Positions 25,898-35,305 of a stretch of 64,000 bases of DNA are shown here, piece after piece. The translations under genes and the position numbers were made by a program. The stretch lies in NCBI RefSeq assembly GCF_009557055.1, contig NZ_CP045649.1, forward strand, positions 3,261,501 to 3,325,500. The letters are read 5' to 3'. The notes below the pieces were generated by a model. That model was not told the origin of the DNA. It searched no databases and saw nothing but the letters and a program-made list of their open reading frames with translations. This DNA comes from Nocardioides sp. dk884. GTDB taxonomy: Bacteria; Actinomycetota; Actinomycetes; Propionibacteriales; Nocardioidaceae. Every line of letters starts with the position of its first letter. Position 1 is the stretch's first letter.

Positions 25898-26114
25898 CAA
25901 GACCGAGGCCGCCGAGCAGCGCCCCTCCTACGAGCAGGCGCGCGAGGAGCTGATCGACGTCGTACGCCGCCTCGAGCAGGGCGGCTCGACCCTCGAGGAG
26001 TCGCTGGCGCTGTGGGAGCGCGGGGAGCAGCTGGCCCGCTGGTGCCAGGAGTGGCTCGACGGCGCCCGTGAGCGCCTCGACGCCGCCATCGCCGCCGAGG
26101 ACGCCGACGACTGA
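25881..26114 (+). CDS. xseB: Exodeoxyribonuclease VII small subunit
   Basis: A 77-residue helical protein. It contains the typical [19 protein letters not shown] and [14 protein letters not shown] segments. It starts at the ATG inside the end of xseA, so the subunits are made in a coupled way. Several XseB copies wrap the coiled coil of XseA. Confidence 0.94.
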   Translation: MAAKTDKTEAAEQRPSYEQAREELIDVVRRLEQGGSTLEESLALWERGEQLARWCQEWLDGARERLDAAIAAEDADD

Positions 26115-26121
26115 GCCGGGC

Positions 26122-26781
26122 TCAGCGCGGCGACGGGCTCTCGACGTCGGGGCTCCAGGTCGCGGCCCCGGGATCGGTGACGTCCACGGGGGCGAAGGTC
26201 AGCAGGTTGACCAGCGTCGCGAGGTCCGCAGCGTCGGCCGACCCGAACACCAGGATCGTCTCGTTGCGGATCTCCGCGGCGAAGGCGGTGTCCCCGCCCT
26301 CGTCGGCGTACCCCACCCACTCCGGGGCGATCGCCTTCGGCGTCACGAGGGACTCCTCGGTCGTGGTGTCCTCGTCGACGAACTGGTCGAGCAGCACGTC
26401 GACCGACTCGTCCTGCTGGCGAACTCCGACGAACGTGCCCTCGTCGGTGAGCATGCCGATGCCCCAGGACGGCTGCCGGCCGGGGACGTAGTCGATGGAG
26501 GTGGCCTTCCAGCCCTCCGGCAGGGTGCGGGGATAGACGACCCGGCGGTCGATGCGCTGCTGGTCGCGGACGGCGCTGAGGTAGTCGACCGCCTCGACCT
26601 CGACCTCCGGCTCGTCGCTGGTCACGCTGCGCAGCAGCATGAAGCCACCGATCGCCACCAGCAGCACCAGCATCGCGCCGACCATCCCGGCCATCGACGT
26701 CTGGTAGCGGCGACCCGATCCACCCGGGTTCGGTCCGGCCTGGCTCGACCCAGTCTGCCCTGTTCCGCCCTGCTCGCTCAC
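26122..26781 (-). CDS. DUF4245 membrane-anchored protein
   Basis: A 219-residue protein with a Gly/Gln-rich cytoplasmic tail, one membrane helix (about residues 30-51) and an outer domain of about 165 residues with the DUF4245 features (RVVYPRTLPEGWKATS, GRQPSWGIGMLTDEGTFVGVRQ). The function is unknown, but the gene is normally found between xseAB and glpX in actinobacteria, as here apart from the inserted mod genes. It converges on xseB with seven bases between them. Confidence 0.82.
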   Translation of the reverse strand: MSEQGGTGQTGSSQAGPNPGGSGRRYQTSMAGMVGAMLVLLVAIGGFMLLRSVTSDEPEVEVEAVDYLSAVRDQQRIDRRVVYPRTLPEGWKATSIDYVPGRQPSWGIGMLTDEGTFVGVRQQDESVDVLLDQFVDEDTTTEESLVTPKAIAPEWVGYADEGGDTAFAAEIRNETILVFGSADAADLATLVNLLTFAPVDVTDPGAATWSPDVESPSPR

Positions 26782-26862
26782 GCGGACATCCTCACAGGTG
26801 CGCGGGCGGTCCGGTGCGCCACCCCGTCACCGCAACCGACCCCTCGTCCCCGCACCTGCGGA

Positions 26863-26889
26863 CAGATGCGCGACATTCCACCGCATCTG
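26863..26889. promoter_or_regulatory. Inverted repeat in front of the molybdate operon
   Basis: CAGATGCG (26863-26870) and CGCATCTG (26882-26889) are perfect inverted copies separated by 11 bp. They lie 15 bp before the GTG of the TOBE/MerR-type regulator, between it and the divergent DUF4245 gene, so they are a good candidate operator for that regulator. Confidence 0.5.
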
Positions 26890-26904
26890 CGGCATGATGC
26901 CCGG

Positions 26905-27300
26905 GTGACCACCTACCGGATTGCGGAAGCCGCCGACCTGCTGGGCGTGAGTGACGACACCATGCGCCGCTGGGCGGAGGCCGGCCGCATCCCGACCACC
27001 GTGGTCTCCGGGCGCACCGTCGTCGCCGGCCCCGACCTGGCCGCGCTGGCGGAGTCCCTCGCCGACCTGCCCGACCGCGACCGCACCCGGGCCTCGTCGG
27101 TCAGCGCGCGCAACCGCCTCGACGGCATCGTCACCCGGGTCGTCAAGGACACCGTGATGGCGCAGGTGGAGATGATCTGCGGGCGCTACCGGCTGGTCTC
27201 CTTGATGAGCACCGAGGCCGCCGACGAGCTGGGCCTGGTCCCCGGCGCCCGGGCGATCGCCTCGGTGAAGTCCACCAACGTCGTCGTGGAGCGCCCGTGA
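26905..27300 (+). CDS. MerR-like helix-turn-helix regulator with molybdate-binding TOBE domain
   Basis: A 131-residue protein: an excisionase/MerR-type helix-turn-helix (YRIAEAADLLGVSDDTMRRWAEAGRIPTT) at residues 3-32, and a TOBE domain (about 65-131) with SARNRLDGIVTRVVKDTVMAQVEM and LGLVPGARAIASVKSTNVVV. Such fusions bind molybdate or tungstate and control mod genes. The start is GTG, one base after a GGG run; an earlier in-frame ATG would add 14 residues and run into the inverted repeat. The stop overlaps modA by four bases. Confidence 0.85.
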   Translation: MTTYRIAEAADLLGVSDDTMRRWAEAGRIPTTVVSGRTVVAGPDLAALAESLADLPDRDRTRASSVSARNRLDGIVTRVVKDTVMAQVEMICGRYRLVSLMSTEAADELGLVPGARAIASVKSTNVVVERP

Positions 27301-28058
27301 GCACCGCACCGGCACGGGCGGCGACGCTGCTCGCCGCCCTGGCCCTGCTCACCGGCACGGCCGCCTGCGGCGGCGCCGATGACTCCCCCACCCTCACCGT
27401 GTACGCCGCGGCGTCGCTCCAGGCACCCCTGGACGAGCTCGTCGAGGACTTCGAGCGCAGCCACGACGGGGTCGAGGTGGTCGTGAGCTATGCCGGGTCC
27501 TCCGACCTCGTGGCCCAGCTCCGGCAGGGCGCGCGCGCCGACGTGCTCGCGACCGCCGACACCGCCACCATGGACCGAGCGGTCGCCGACGACCTGGCCG
27601 GCGACCCGCGGGTCTTCGCGACCAACACGCTCACCCTCGCCGTCCCGCCGGGCAACCCCGGCGCCGTCACCGGGCTCGACGACCTCGCCCGCGACGACCT
27701 CTCGGTCGTCGTATGCGCCCCCCAGGTCCCGTGCGGAGCCGCGACACGGCGCCTCGCCGACGTCTCCGGCGTCCGTCTCTCCCCCGACAGCGAGGAGCAG
27801 TCGGTCACCGACGTCCTCGGCAAGGTCGCCTCCGGCGAGGCCGACGCCGGGCTGGTCTACGTCACCGACGTCCTCGCGGCCGGAGACCGGGTCGAGGAGG
27901 TCGAGGTCCCCGGGTCCGGACGCGTCGTCAACGACTACCCGGTCGCCGTGCTCGCCGATGCGCGCGAGGACGACCTGGCCGCCGACTTCGTCGACCTGCT
28001 GAGCGGCGACACCGGTCAGCGGGCGCTGGAGCGGGCCGGCTTCGGCCCGCCGCGCTGA
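27297..28058 (+). CDS. modA: Molybdate ABC transporter, binding lipoprotein
   Basis: A 253-residue lipoprotein with signal and lipobox GTAAC near residue 24. The mature part shows the ModA pattern: TVYAAASLQAPLDELVEDFE, SYAGSSDLVAQLRQGARADVLATAD and GEADAGLVYVTDV. It captures molybdate (or tungstate) outside the membrane for ModBC. The GTG start overlaps the regulator stop. Confidence 0.92.
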   Translation: MSTAPARAATLLAALALLTGTAACGGADDSPTLTVYAAASLQAPLDELVEDFERSHDGVEVVVSYAGSSDLVAQLRQGARADVLATADTATMDRAVADDLAGDPRVFATNTLTLAVPPGNPGAVTGLDDLARDDLSVVVCAPQVPCGAATRRLADVSGVRLSPDSEEQSVTDVLGKVASGEADAGLVYVTDVLAAGDRVEEVEVPGSGRVVNDYPVAVLADAREDDLAADFVDLLSGDTGQRALERAGFGPPR

Positions 28059-28067
28059 GGGGCGTCG

Positions 28068-28856
28068 ATGTCCCGCGTCCGCGCCGTCGGCCTGCCCCGC
28101 TGGCTCTTCGTCCCCGCCGCCCTCGGCGCCACTCTCGTGCTGCTGCCGCTGGTCGCGATGGTGCTGCGGGTGCCCTGGACCGACTTCCCCGCCCTGGTCA
28201 CCGGCGCCTCCGCGCAGGAGGCGCTCTGGCTGAGCCTGCGCACGTCGGCGACCAGCACCGTGCTGTGCGTGCTGCTCGGCGTACCCATGGCGATGGTCCT
28301 GGCCCGTACCTCCTTCCGCGGCCAGGCGGTGCTGCGCTCGCTGGTGCTGCTCCCGCTGGTGCTGCCGCCGGTGGTCGGCGGCATCGCGCTGCTCTACACC
28401 TTCGGGCGCCGCGGTCTGCTCGGCGAGAGCCTCGAGGTCCTCGGCATCCAGGTGGCCTTCTCCACGACCGCCGTCGTGCTCGCCCAGACGTTCGTGGCCC
28501 TGCCGTTCCTGGTGCTCAGCCTGGAGGGCTCGCTGCGCACCGCCGGGGAGCGGTACGACGTGGTGGCCGCCTCGCTGGGCGCGTCCCCCTCGACCGTCTT
28601 CCGCCGGGTCACACTGCCGCTCACCCTGCCCGGGCTGGTCTCCGGCGCGGTGCTCGCCTTCGCCCGCGCCCTCGGGGAGTTCGGGGCGACCATCACCTTC
28701 GCCGGCAGCCTGGAGGGCGTGACCCGCACCCTGCCGCTCGAGGTCTACCTGCTCCGCGAGAGCGACCCGGACGGCGCGGTGGCGCTGTCGTTGCTGCTGG
28801 TCGTCGTCGCGGTCGTCGTCATCGGCGCCACCCGTCAGGGACGGGCGCCGCGATGA
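28068..28856 (+). CDS. modB: Molybdate ABC transporter, permease
   Basis: A 262-residue permease with about six membrane helices. The EAA loop for the ATPase contact is [19 protein letters not shown] at about residues 165-185, followed by [17 protein letters not shown], which is typical of ModB. It forms the membrane channel of the ModABC importer. Its end overlaps modC by four bases. Confidence 0.92.
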   Translation: MSRVRAVGLPRWLFVPAALGATLVLLPLVAMVLRVPWTDFPALVTGASAQEALWLSLRTSATSTVLCVLLGVPMAMVLARTSFRGQAVLRSLVLLPLVLPPVVGGIALLYTFGRRGLLGESLEVLGIQVAFSTTAVVLAQTFVALPFLVLSLEGSLRTAGERYDVVAASLGASPSTVFRRVTLPLTLPGLVSGAVLAFARALGEFGATITFAGSLEGVTRTLPLEVYLLRESDPDGAVALSLLLVVVAVVVIGATRQGRAPR

Positions 28857-29995
28857 GCACCGCACCCGTTCCCGACACCCGCACCGGCCTCGAGGTCGAC
28901 GTCCGGGTCGACGACCGCGACCTCGAGGCGGCACTGTCCCTCGCGCCGGGCGAGACCCTCGCGGTGCTCGGGCCGAACGGCGCCGGCAAGTCGACCCTGC
29001 TCGCCACGGTCGCCGGCCTGCTGCGCCCCGACCGGGGCCGGGTGAGGATCGGCGGGCGCGAGGTCTCCGGGCCGCGCACCTGGCTCGCCCCGCACCAGCG
29101 CCGGGTGGCGCTGCTGTCACAGGACCCGCTGCTGTTCCCCCACCTCGACGTGCTGGACAACGTCGCCTTCGGCCCGCGCAGCGCGGGCACCGGACGCCGG
29201 GCGGCCCGCGAGGTCGCGCACCGCTGGCTGGTGGAGGTCGGGGTCGAGGACCTCGCCTCCCGGCGTCCCGCCTCGCTCTCCGGCGGCCAGGCCCAGCGGG
29301 TCGCGGTCGCCCGCGCCCTCGCGGCCGAGCCCGACCTGCTGCTCCTCGACGAGCCGATGGCCGCGCTCGACGTGTCGGTGGCGCCCGCGCTGCGCCAGGT
29401 GCTGCGCCGGGTCCTCGCCGAGCGAAGCACCGTGCTGGTCACCCACGACGTCCTGGACGCCCTGCTGCTCGCCGACCGGGTCGTCGTGCTGGACGGCGGG
29501 CGCGTCGTCGAGGACGGCGCCACCACTGAGGTGCTCACCCGCCCGCGCAGCGCGTTCGCCGCCCGGGTCGCGGGGCTCAACCTGCTCTCCGGGCGCTGGG
29601 AGGACGGCGTCCGCACCCCCGAGGGACGCCTGGTCCACGGCAGCGTCGTCGGCCCGCAGCCCGCCCCCGGCCAGGAGGTGGTCGCGGTGTTCCGCCCCGA
29701 GGCGGTCTCGGTGTTCGACCACGACCCCGGCGGCAGCCCGCGCAACGTCTTCGAGGCGACGATCACCGAGCTGGAGCCGGTGGGCGGCGTCGTACGCGTG
29801 CGGGCGGGGGCGCTCGCGGCCGACGTGACCACCCGCGCCGTCCCCGATCTGGACCTGGTCCCGGGCTCTCGCGCGACCTTCACGGTCAAGGCGACGGAGG
29901 TATCGGTCTACCTCGCGTCGGCGAACCCGACCGGACCGATAGGGTTCGGGCATGACGGAGCCGGACAGCCTGAGCGTCGACCCCCAGTCCCCTGA
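28853..29995 (+). CDS. modC: Molybdate ABC transporter, ATP-binding protein
   Basis: A 380-residue ATPase. Walker [10 protein letters not shown] is at residues 40-48, the signature LSGGQAQR near 143, and Walker [13 protein letters not shown] follows. The C-terminal ~110 residues form a TOBE-like molybdate-sensing domain ([12 protein letters not shown]... and a final [12 protein letters not shown]). The last 44 bases overlap the start of glpX in another frame; the final ~15 residues are outside the usual domain, so the extension may be a result of the junction. Confidence 0.9.
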   Translation: MSTAPVPDTRTGLEVDVRVDDRDLEAALSLAPGETLAVLGPNGAGKSTLLATVAGLLRPDRGRVRIGGREVSGPRTWLAPHQRRVALLSQDPLLFPHLDVLDNVAFGPRSAGTGRRAAREVAHRWLVEVGVEDLASRRPASLSGGQAQRVAVARALAAEPDLLLLDEPMAALDVSVAPALRQVLRRVLAERSTVLVTHDVLDALLLADRVVVLDGGRVVEDGATTEVLTRPRSAFAARVAGLNLLSGRWEDGVRTPEGRLVHGSVVGPQPAPGQEVVAVFRPEAVSVFDHDPGGSPRNVFEATITELEPVGGVVRVRAGALAADVTTRAVPDLDLVPGSRATFTVKATEVSVYLASANPTGPIGFGHDGAGQPERRPPVP

Positions 29996-30974
29996 CCGCA
30001 ACCTCGCCCTGGAGCTGGTGCGGGTCACCGAGGCGGCCGCCATGGCCGCAGGCCGCTGGGTGGGCAGGGGTGACAAGAACGGCGCGGACGGCGTCGCGGT
30101 GAACGCGATGCGCGTGATGATCTCCACGATCGGCATGAACGGCACCGTGGTGATCGGCGAGGGCGAGAAGGACAACGCCCCGATGCTCTACAACGGCGAG
30201 TCCGTCGGCGACGGCACCGGCCCCGAGTGCGACGTCGCGGTCGACCCGATCGACGGCACCACCCTGACCGCCAAGGGCATGAGCAACGCGGTCGCCGTGC
30301 TCGCCGTCGCCCCGCGCGGCACGATGTACGACCCCTCCGCGGTGTTCTACATGGAGAAGCTGGTCGCCGGCCCCGAGGCCGCCGACGTCGTCGACATCCG
30401 CCTGCCCGTGGCCGAGAACATCCGCCGGGTGGCCAAGGCGAAGGGCTCGCAGCCCGAGGACATCACCGTCGTGCTGCTCGACCGCCCCCGCCACGCCCAG
30501 ATCGCCGACGAGATCCGCGCGGCCGGCGCCCGCATCAAGTTCATCACCGACGGCGACGTGGCCGGCGCCATCATGGCCGCCCGCCCCGAGACCGGCATCG
30601 ACCTGCTGCTCGGCGTCGGCGGCACCCCCGAGGGCATCATCGCCGCCTGCGCGATGAAGAGCATGGGCGGCGTCATCCAGGCCCGCCTGTGGCCCCAGGA
30701 CGACGAGGAGCGCCAGCGCGCCCTCGACGCCGGGCACAACCTCGATCCCGACTTCGTGCTCGGCACCGACGACCTGGTCACCGGCGACGACTGCTTCTTC
30801 GTGGCCACCGGCATCACCGACGGTGAGCTGCTGCGCGGCGTGCGCTACCGCGCCGGCGGCGCGACCACCCAGTCGCTGGTGATGCGCTCGCGCAGCGGCA
30901 CGATCCGCACCATCACCTCCGAGCACCGCCTGGAGAAGCTACGCGCTTTCTCCGCGATCGACTTCGAGCACTGA
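29952..30974 (+). CDS. glpX: Fructose-1,6-bisphosphatase, class II
   Basis: A 340-residue GlpX-type phosphatase. It has the metal-binding GEGEKD (about residues 69-74) and DPIDGTT (about 97-103), plus GVGGTPEGI. It converts fructose-1,6-bisphosphate to fructose-6-phosphate in gluconeogenesis, and is the usual FBPase of actinobacteria. The ATG lies inside the modC end. The gene's last 36 bases overlap the end of the convergent hydrolase gene. Confidence 0.95.
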   Translation: MTEPDSLSVDPQSPDRNLALELVRVTEAAAMAAGRWVGRGDKNGADGVAVNAMRVMISTIGMNGTVVIGEGEKDNAPMLYNGESVGDGTGPECDVAVDPIDGTTLTAKGMSNAVAVLAVAPRGTMYDPSAVFYMEKLVAGPEAADVVDIRLPVAENIRRVAKAKGSQPEDITVVLLDRPRHAQIADEIRAAGARIKFITDGDVAGAIMAARPETGIDLLLGVGGTPEGIIAACAMKSMGGVIQARLWPQDDEERQRALDAGHNLDPDFVLGTDDLVTGDDCFFVATGITDGELLRGVRYRAGGATTQSLVMRSRSGTIRTITSEHRLEKLRAFSAIDFEH

Positions 30975-31796
30975 GGCGAGGCCGGTCCGGCCCGCGGGCA
31001 CGTCCCGCGGCCGGACCGCCGCGACCACGTGGGCGATGACCCGCGGGTCGAGCACCATGCCGAGGTGCGAGGCAGTCACCTCGACCGGCTCGGCCAGCGG
31101 GTCCACGCAGGCGCGCCAGTCCACGACCCCGTCGCGCCGGCTGTAGATCGCGGTGAACCCGGTCCCGGCCGGGACCGGCTCGCGGCTCTCCTCGAAGCTG
31201 CGTCGCGCGCACGCCCCAGCCAGGCACTCCTCGGCCATCAGCCCGGACAGCCCCGCCCGGCTCAGCCGCACCAGCGCCTCCACGGCGGCGGTCAGCGACG
31301 GGTGGTGGGCCCCCGGCGCCAGCATCGGGCTGCCCATCGTGACGATGTTGGACACCAGGTCCGGGCGTCGTACGGCGATCCCACGCGCCAGCATCCCGCC
31401 CAGGCTGTGACCCACGAGCTGCACGCGGCTTCCGCGGCGCTGGGCGATGGACTCCAGGCGCCCCTCGAGCTCGGCGGCGGCGTCGAGGGTGCACCCGACG
31501 TTGGCGCGGATCTGGGAGCGGTAGGTCCGCAGCCCCTGCTCGCGCAGCACCCGTCCCAGCGGGCGCAGCGACAGGTCACCGCAGAGGAACCCCGGCACCA
31601 GCAGCACCGGATCGGCGTCGCGCGGCGCCACCCGGGAGGCGTACGCCGTGGCGCGGCGGGCGCGCCGCTGCCCCGCCCGGCTGTGCGCGTAGCGGCTCGC
31701 CTCGAGCAGCACGCTGCTCTCGCGTAGCGCCGCGTGCGGTGCGAGGCGGGCATAGCCCTCGGGCAGCAGGAAGGCGCCGAGTGTGGAACGGGTCAC
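30939..31796 (-). CDS. Alpha/beta hydrolase (lipase/esterase-like)
   Basis: A 285-residue hydrolase from the GTG at 31796. The fold is seen in [12 protein letters not shown], the nucleophile elbow GHSLGGM (Ser near residue 131) and [10 protein letters not shown] with the likely catalytic His. The acid is probably in the SRRDGVVDW segment. An upstream frame extends further but would overlap the divergent hydrolase start. It resembles triacylglycerol lipase-like proteins without a known substrate. Its 3' end overlaps glpX by 36 bp. Confidence 0.78.
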   Translation of the reverse strand: MTRSTLGAFLLPEGYARLAPHAALRESSVLLEASRYAHSRAGQRRARRATAYASRVAPRDADPVLLVPGFLCGDLSLRPLGRVLREQGLRTYRSQIRANVGCTLDAAAELEGRLESIAQRRGSRVQLVGHSLGGMLARGIAVRRPDLVSNIVTMGSPMLAPGAHHPSLTAAVEALVRLSRAGLSGLMAEECLAGACARRSFEESREPVPAGTGFTAIYSRRDGVVDWRACVDPLAEPVEVTASHLGMVLDPRVIAHVVAAVRPRDVPAGRTGLASVLEVDRGESA

Positions 31797-31923
31797 ATCC
31801 GGAAGGTACCCCTCGGGTGCGCCGCGCACCGGCGCCCCGGCAACCGGTGTGGACCGGTCGCCCCGCTCACCGGTCGCGCGCACCCGTGGTCGCCGCGCCC
31901 AGGGATGGGTGACACTACGAGGC

Positions 31924-32853
31924 ATGAGCCGCAGCACCACGCCGACCGAACGCCCCATCCCGGAGTCCGAGGAGCTCTTCGCACCCGTCGGACGGGGCAT
32001 CGAGCTGTGCTATCAGACCTTCGGCGACCCGGATGGCGACCCGCTGCTGCTGGTGATGGGGCTCGGCGGGCCGATGGGCTGGTGGCCGGCCCCGCTGTGC
32101 CGGATGCTCGCCGAGCGCGGCTTCTACGTCGTGCGCTACGACAACCGCGACACCGGCCGCTCGACCCGCGTGCCCGGCCGGGTGGGCAGGTCCGCGATCC
32201 TGCGGGCCTTCGGCGGCGCGCCGGTGCGGGCGCCGTACACGATGTCCGACATGGCCGCCGATGCCGTCGGGCTGCTCGACCACCTCGGGATGGACCGCGC
32301 GCACGTCGTCGGGGTGTCGATGGGCGGGATGATCGTGCAGACGATGGCGATCGAGTTCCCCCAGCGGGTCGCCTCGATGACCAGCATCATGTCCACCACC
32401 GGCAAGCGCACGGTGGGCTGGCAGCACCCCAGCCTGCTGCCGCGGCTGATGTCCAAGCGCGGCTCGACCAAGGCGCAGTACGTCGCGATCAGCGCCCGGA
32501 TGGCGCGGCTGATCGGCTCCCCGGCGTACCCGGAGTCCGAGGAGACGCTGCGCGCCCGCGCCGAGGAGACCTGGAGCCGAGGCCTGAACCCGGCGGGCGT
32601 GCTGCGGCAGATGCTCGCCATCCTCACCCAGCCCAACCGTGGCTCCCGGCTGCGTGGGCTGCGGGTGCCGGCGACGGTGATCCACGGACTCGCCGACAAG
32701 ATGGTGCACGTCTCCGGCGGGCGGGCCACCGCCGCCGCCATCCCCGGCGCCGAGCTGATGCTGATCGACGGCATGGGCCACGACCTGCCGCACCAGCTGC
32801 ACCGGACGCTCGCCGACGCGATCCGACGCACCGCCGACCGCGCCGCGGACTGA
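31924..32853 (+). CDS. Alpha/beta hydrolase
   Basis: A 309-residue hydrolase. LLLVMGLGGPMGWW is the oxyanion region, VVRYDNRDTGRST follows, and the nucleophile Ser is in GVSMGGMIVQ near residue 136. The acid is probably Asp in HGLADKMV and the base His in GMGHDLP. It is close to the aclacinomycin-methylesterase (RdmC/DnrP)-like group in form, but no substrate can be assigned. Divergent from the hydrolase at 30939-31796, 127 bp apart. Confidence 0.85.
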   Translation: MSRSTTPTERPIPESEELFAPVGRGIELCYQTFGDPDGDPLLLVMGLGGPMGWWPAPLCRMLAERGFYVVRYDNRDTGRSTRVPGRVGRSAILRAFGGAPVRAPYTMSDMAADAVGLLDHLGMDRAHVVGVSMGGMIVQTMAIEFPQRVASMTSIMSTTGKRTVGWQHPSLLPRLMSKRGSTKAQYVAISARMARLIGSPAYPESEETLRARAEETWSRGLNPAGVLRQMLAILTQPNRGSRLRGLRVPATVIHGLADKMVHVSGGRATAAAIPGAELMLIDGMGHDLPHQLHRTLADAIRRTADRAAD

Positions 32854-32999
32854 GCCGCGACCTCCGCCCCAGAGCCCCCTCCCTCGCGCGTCGCCCATCG
32901 GGTCGCGCCGCACATCCCGACCGGGCACCGGTCCAGACCTCCAGGTTTCCGGCGACCCCCCACGGGGTTATGGACAAACGGGCCATTGGGGACTAGACG

Positions 33000-33015
33000 T
33001 GTGACACTGATCACG
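33000..33015 (+). promoter_or_regulatory. CRP/GlxR-like binding site before the sugar transporter operon
   Basis: TGTGA-CACTGA-TCACG at 33000-33015 differs from the CRP consensus (TGTGA-N6-TCACA) at one base. It lies directly upstream of the ribosome site GGGAGGGG and 16 bp before the ATG at 33032. A site this close to the start would more likely repress than activate, unless transcription starts further upstream than expected. Confidence 0.5.
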
Positions 33016-33031
33016 CAGACCGGGAGGGGCA

Positions 33032-34366
33032 ATGACGCATTCCTCAGCACGATCACTCACTCGGCGGGGCCGGGCGGGCCCGACCCGTCGGTCGCGGGCC
33101 CGGCGCGGGATCGCGGCTGCGGCCGCGACGGTGCTGGCGACCACGCTGCTCTCCGCCTGCTCCGGTGACGAGGGCAAGCCGGTGCTCACCTGGTACCTCA
33201 ACCCCGACGGGGTCGACACGCTCAACGCCATCGCCGAGCGGTGCAGCACCGACGACTACGACATCGAGACCGAGCTCCTCCCGACCGGCGCGACCGACCA
33301 GCGGGTGCAGCTGGCCCGTCGGCTCGCCGCCGAGGACGACACGACCGACCTGATGAACCTCGACCCGGTCTTCGTGCCGGAGTTCGCCAACGCCGGCTGG
33401 CTCGCGGAGATGCCCGAGGACACCATCACCGAGGACACCCTCGAGGGCATCGCCGAGACGGCCCGCTGGGACGACACGATCTACGCCGCCCCGATGTGGG
33501 CCAACACCCAGCTGCTCTGGTATCGCAAGTCCCTCGCCGAGGAGACCGGCCTCGACATGAGCAAGCCGGTGACCTGGGACCAGATCATCGACGCCGCCTC
33601 CGAGGTGCCGGGCGCCACGGTCGGCGTGCAGGGCAACAAGTACGAGGCCTACGTCGTGTGGATCAACGCGATGATCCAGGGCGCCGGCGGCGAGATCGTC
33701 TCCAACACCGACGCCGGCATCGACGCGACGGTCGAGATCGACTCCGAGGCGGGACGCAAGGCTGCCGCGATCATCGAGAAGCTCGCGAACTCGCCCGCCG
33801 CGCAGTCCGACCTGTCGGTCTCCAACGAGGGCACCAGCCTCCCCGCGATGTTCGCCGGGCCCGGGGAGTTCATGGTCAACTGGACGTTCGTCTACAAGAA
33901 CTACGCCCCCAGCCCCGAGAACACCATCACCGAGGAGCAGTACAAGGACCTCGGCTGGGCGCGCTACCCGCGCACCGTGGCCGACATGCCGTCGAAGCCG
34001 CCGGTCGGCGGCATCGACATCGGTGTCGGGGCCTACTCCAAGCACCCGGACTTCGCCCTCGAGGCCGCGCGCTGCGTGACCGACACCGAGGCCCAGGTGC
34101 AGCTCGCCGTCGAGGCCGGGCTGATGCCGGCGACCAACTCGGCGTACGACGCCCCTGAGCTCGCCGAGGCCTACCCCGAGGACCTGCTCGCGCTCTTCCG
34201 CGAGAGCGTCGACCAGGGCGGCCCGCGTCCCAAGAGCGCCTTCTACGCCACGATCTCCAGCGCCCTGCAGAGCGTGTGGCACTCCCCGGAGTCGGTGAGC
34301 GACTCGACCCCCCAGGAGTCCGCCGAGTTCCTCAAGAACGTCCTTGAAGGGAAGGCGCTGTTGTGA
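33032..34366 (+). CDS. lpqY: Sugar ABC transporter binding lipoprotein, trehalose LpqY-like
   Basis: A 444-residue lipoprotein: a basic N-terminus with many Arg residues, a hydrophobic segment and lipobox LSAC with Cys43. The mature start VLTWYLNPDG, the LARRLAAEDDTTDLMNLDPVFV stretch and an ANAGWLAEMPED segment closely resemble LpqY of mycobacteria, which recovers trehalose released outside the cell. First gene of a four-gene operon; its TGA overlaps the GTG of the next gene. The substrate is inferred. Confidence 0.85.
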   Translation: MTHSSARSLTRRGRAGPTRRSRARRGIAAAAATVLATTLLSACSGDEGKPVLTWYLNPDGVDTLNAIAERCSTDDYDIETELLPTGATDQRVQLARRLAAEDDTTDLMNLDPVFVPEFANAGWLAEMPEDTITEDTLEGIAETARWDDTIYAAPMWANTQLLWYRKSLAEETGLDMSKPVTWDQIIDAASEVPGATVGVQGNKYEAYVVWINAMIQGAGGEIVSNTDAGIDATVEIDSEAGRKAAAIIEKLANSPAAQSDLSVSNEGTSLPAMFAGPGEFMVNWTFVYKNYAPSPENTITEEQYKDLGWARYPRTVADMPSKPPVGGIDIGVGAYSKHPDFALEAARCVTDTEAQVQLAVEAGLMPATNSAYDAPELAEAYPEDLLALFRESVDQGGPRPKSAFYATISSALQSVWHSPESVSDSTPQESAEFLKNVLEGKALL

Positions 34367-35304
34367 CCACCACCATCGCCACCCCGGCCACCAAGGCCGG
34401 CGACATCCCACCGGAGGTGAGCGACCGCACCCGCGCCGAGAACCGGCTGGGCATGAAGCTCGTCGCCCCGGCCCTGATCGTGATGCTCGTGGTCACGGCG
34501 TTCCCGATCCTGCGGGCGCTGTGGCTCTCCTTCTACAACTACTCCCTCACCGCCCCCGAGGACCGCCAGTTCGTCGGGATCGACAACTACGTCACCGCGC
34601 TGACCGACAGCCTGTTCTGGCGCGACATCGGCATGACGGTGATCTACATGCTGGTCACCGTGGCCTTCGAGCTGGTCATCGGCTTCGCGTTCGCGATGAT
34701 CATGCACCGGGTGATCTTCGCCCGCGGCGTCATCCGGACCTCGATCCTGATCCCCTACGGCATCATCACCGTCGTCTCCGGCTTCGCCTGGCAGTTCGCC
34801 TTCACCTACCAGAACGGCTTCGTCAACGGCTGGTTGCCATTCGTGAGCGCCGACTTCAACTGGTTCGGCGACACGGTGCCAGCGGTGATCGCGATCATGG
34901 TCTCTGAGATCTGGAAGACCACGCCGTTCATGTCGCTGCTCCTGCTCGCCGGCCTGGCGCAGGTCTCCGACGACATGATCGAGGCCGCCAAGGTCGACGG
35001 CGCCACCTGGTGGCAGCGGCTGTTCAAGGTGATCCTGCCGAACATGCGGGCCGCGATCATGGTCGCGGTGCTCTTCCGCGCCCTCGACGCCTACCGCATC
35101 TTCGACAACATCTTCGTGATGACGGCGGGTGCGCAGAACACCGAGTCGATCTCGTTCCTCACCTACCGCCAGAGCATCGAGCAGTTCCAGCTCGGCATGG
35201 GCTCCGCGCTCGCCGTGCTGCTGTTCCTCTCGGTGCTGCTGGTCGCCTTCTTGATCGTCAAGCTGTTCCGCGTCGACCTGGCCCAGGCCCGAGGGGAGTC
35301 CTGA
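34363..35304 (+). CDS. sugA: Sugar ABC transporter permease, SugA-like
   Basis: A 313-residue permease with about six membrane helices. The N-terminus is polar for 35 residues; the first helix begins near LVAPALIVMLVVTAFPIL. The EAA loop is EAAKVDGATWWQRLFKVILP. It pairs with the permease encoded next to form the channel of the transporter. The GTG overlaps the lpqY stop (GTGA). Confidence 0.87.
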   Translation: MTTTIATPATKAGDIPPEVSDRTRAENRLGMKLVAPALIVMLVVTAFPILRALWLSFYNYSLTAPEDRQFVGIDNYVTALTDSLFWRDIGMTVIYMLVTVAFELVIGFAFAMIMHRVIFARGVIRTSILIPYGIITVVSGFAWQFAFTYQNGFVNGWLPFVSADFNWFGDTVPAVIAIMVSEIWKTTPFMSLLLLAGLAQVSDDMIEAAKVDGATWWQRLFKVILPNMRAAIMVAVLFRALDAYRIFDNIFVMTAGAQNTESISFLTYRQSIEQFQLGMGSALAVLLFLSVLLVAFLIVKLFRVDLAQARGES

Positions 35305-35305
35305 C

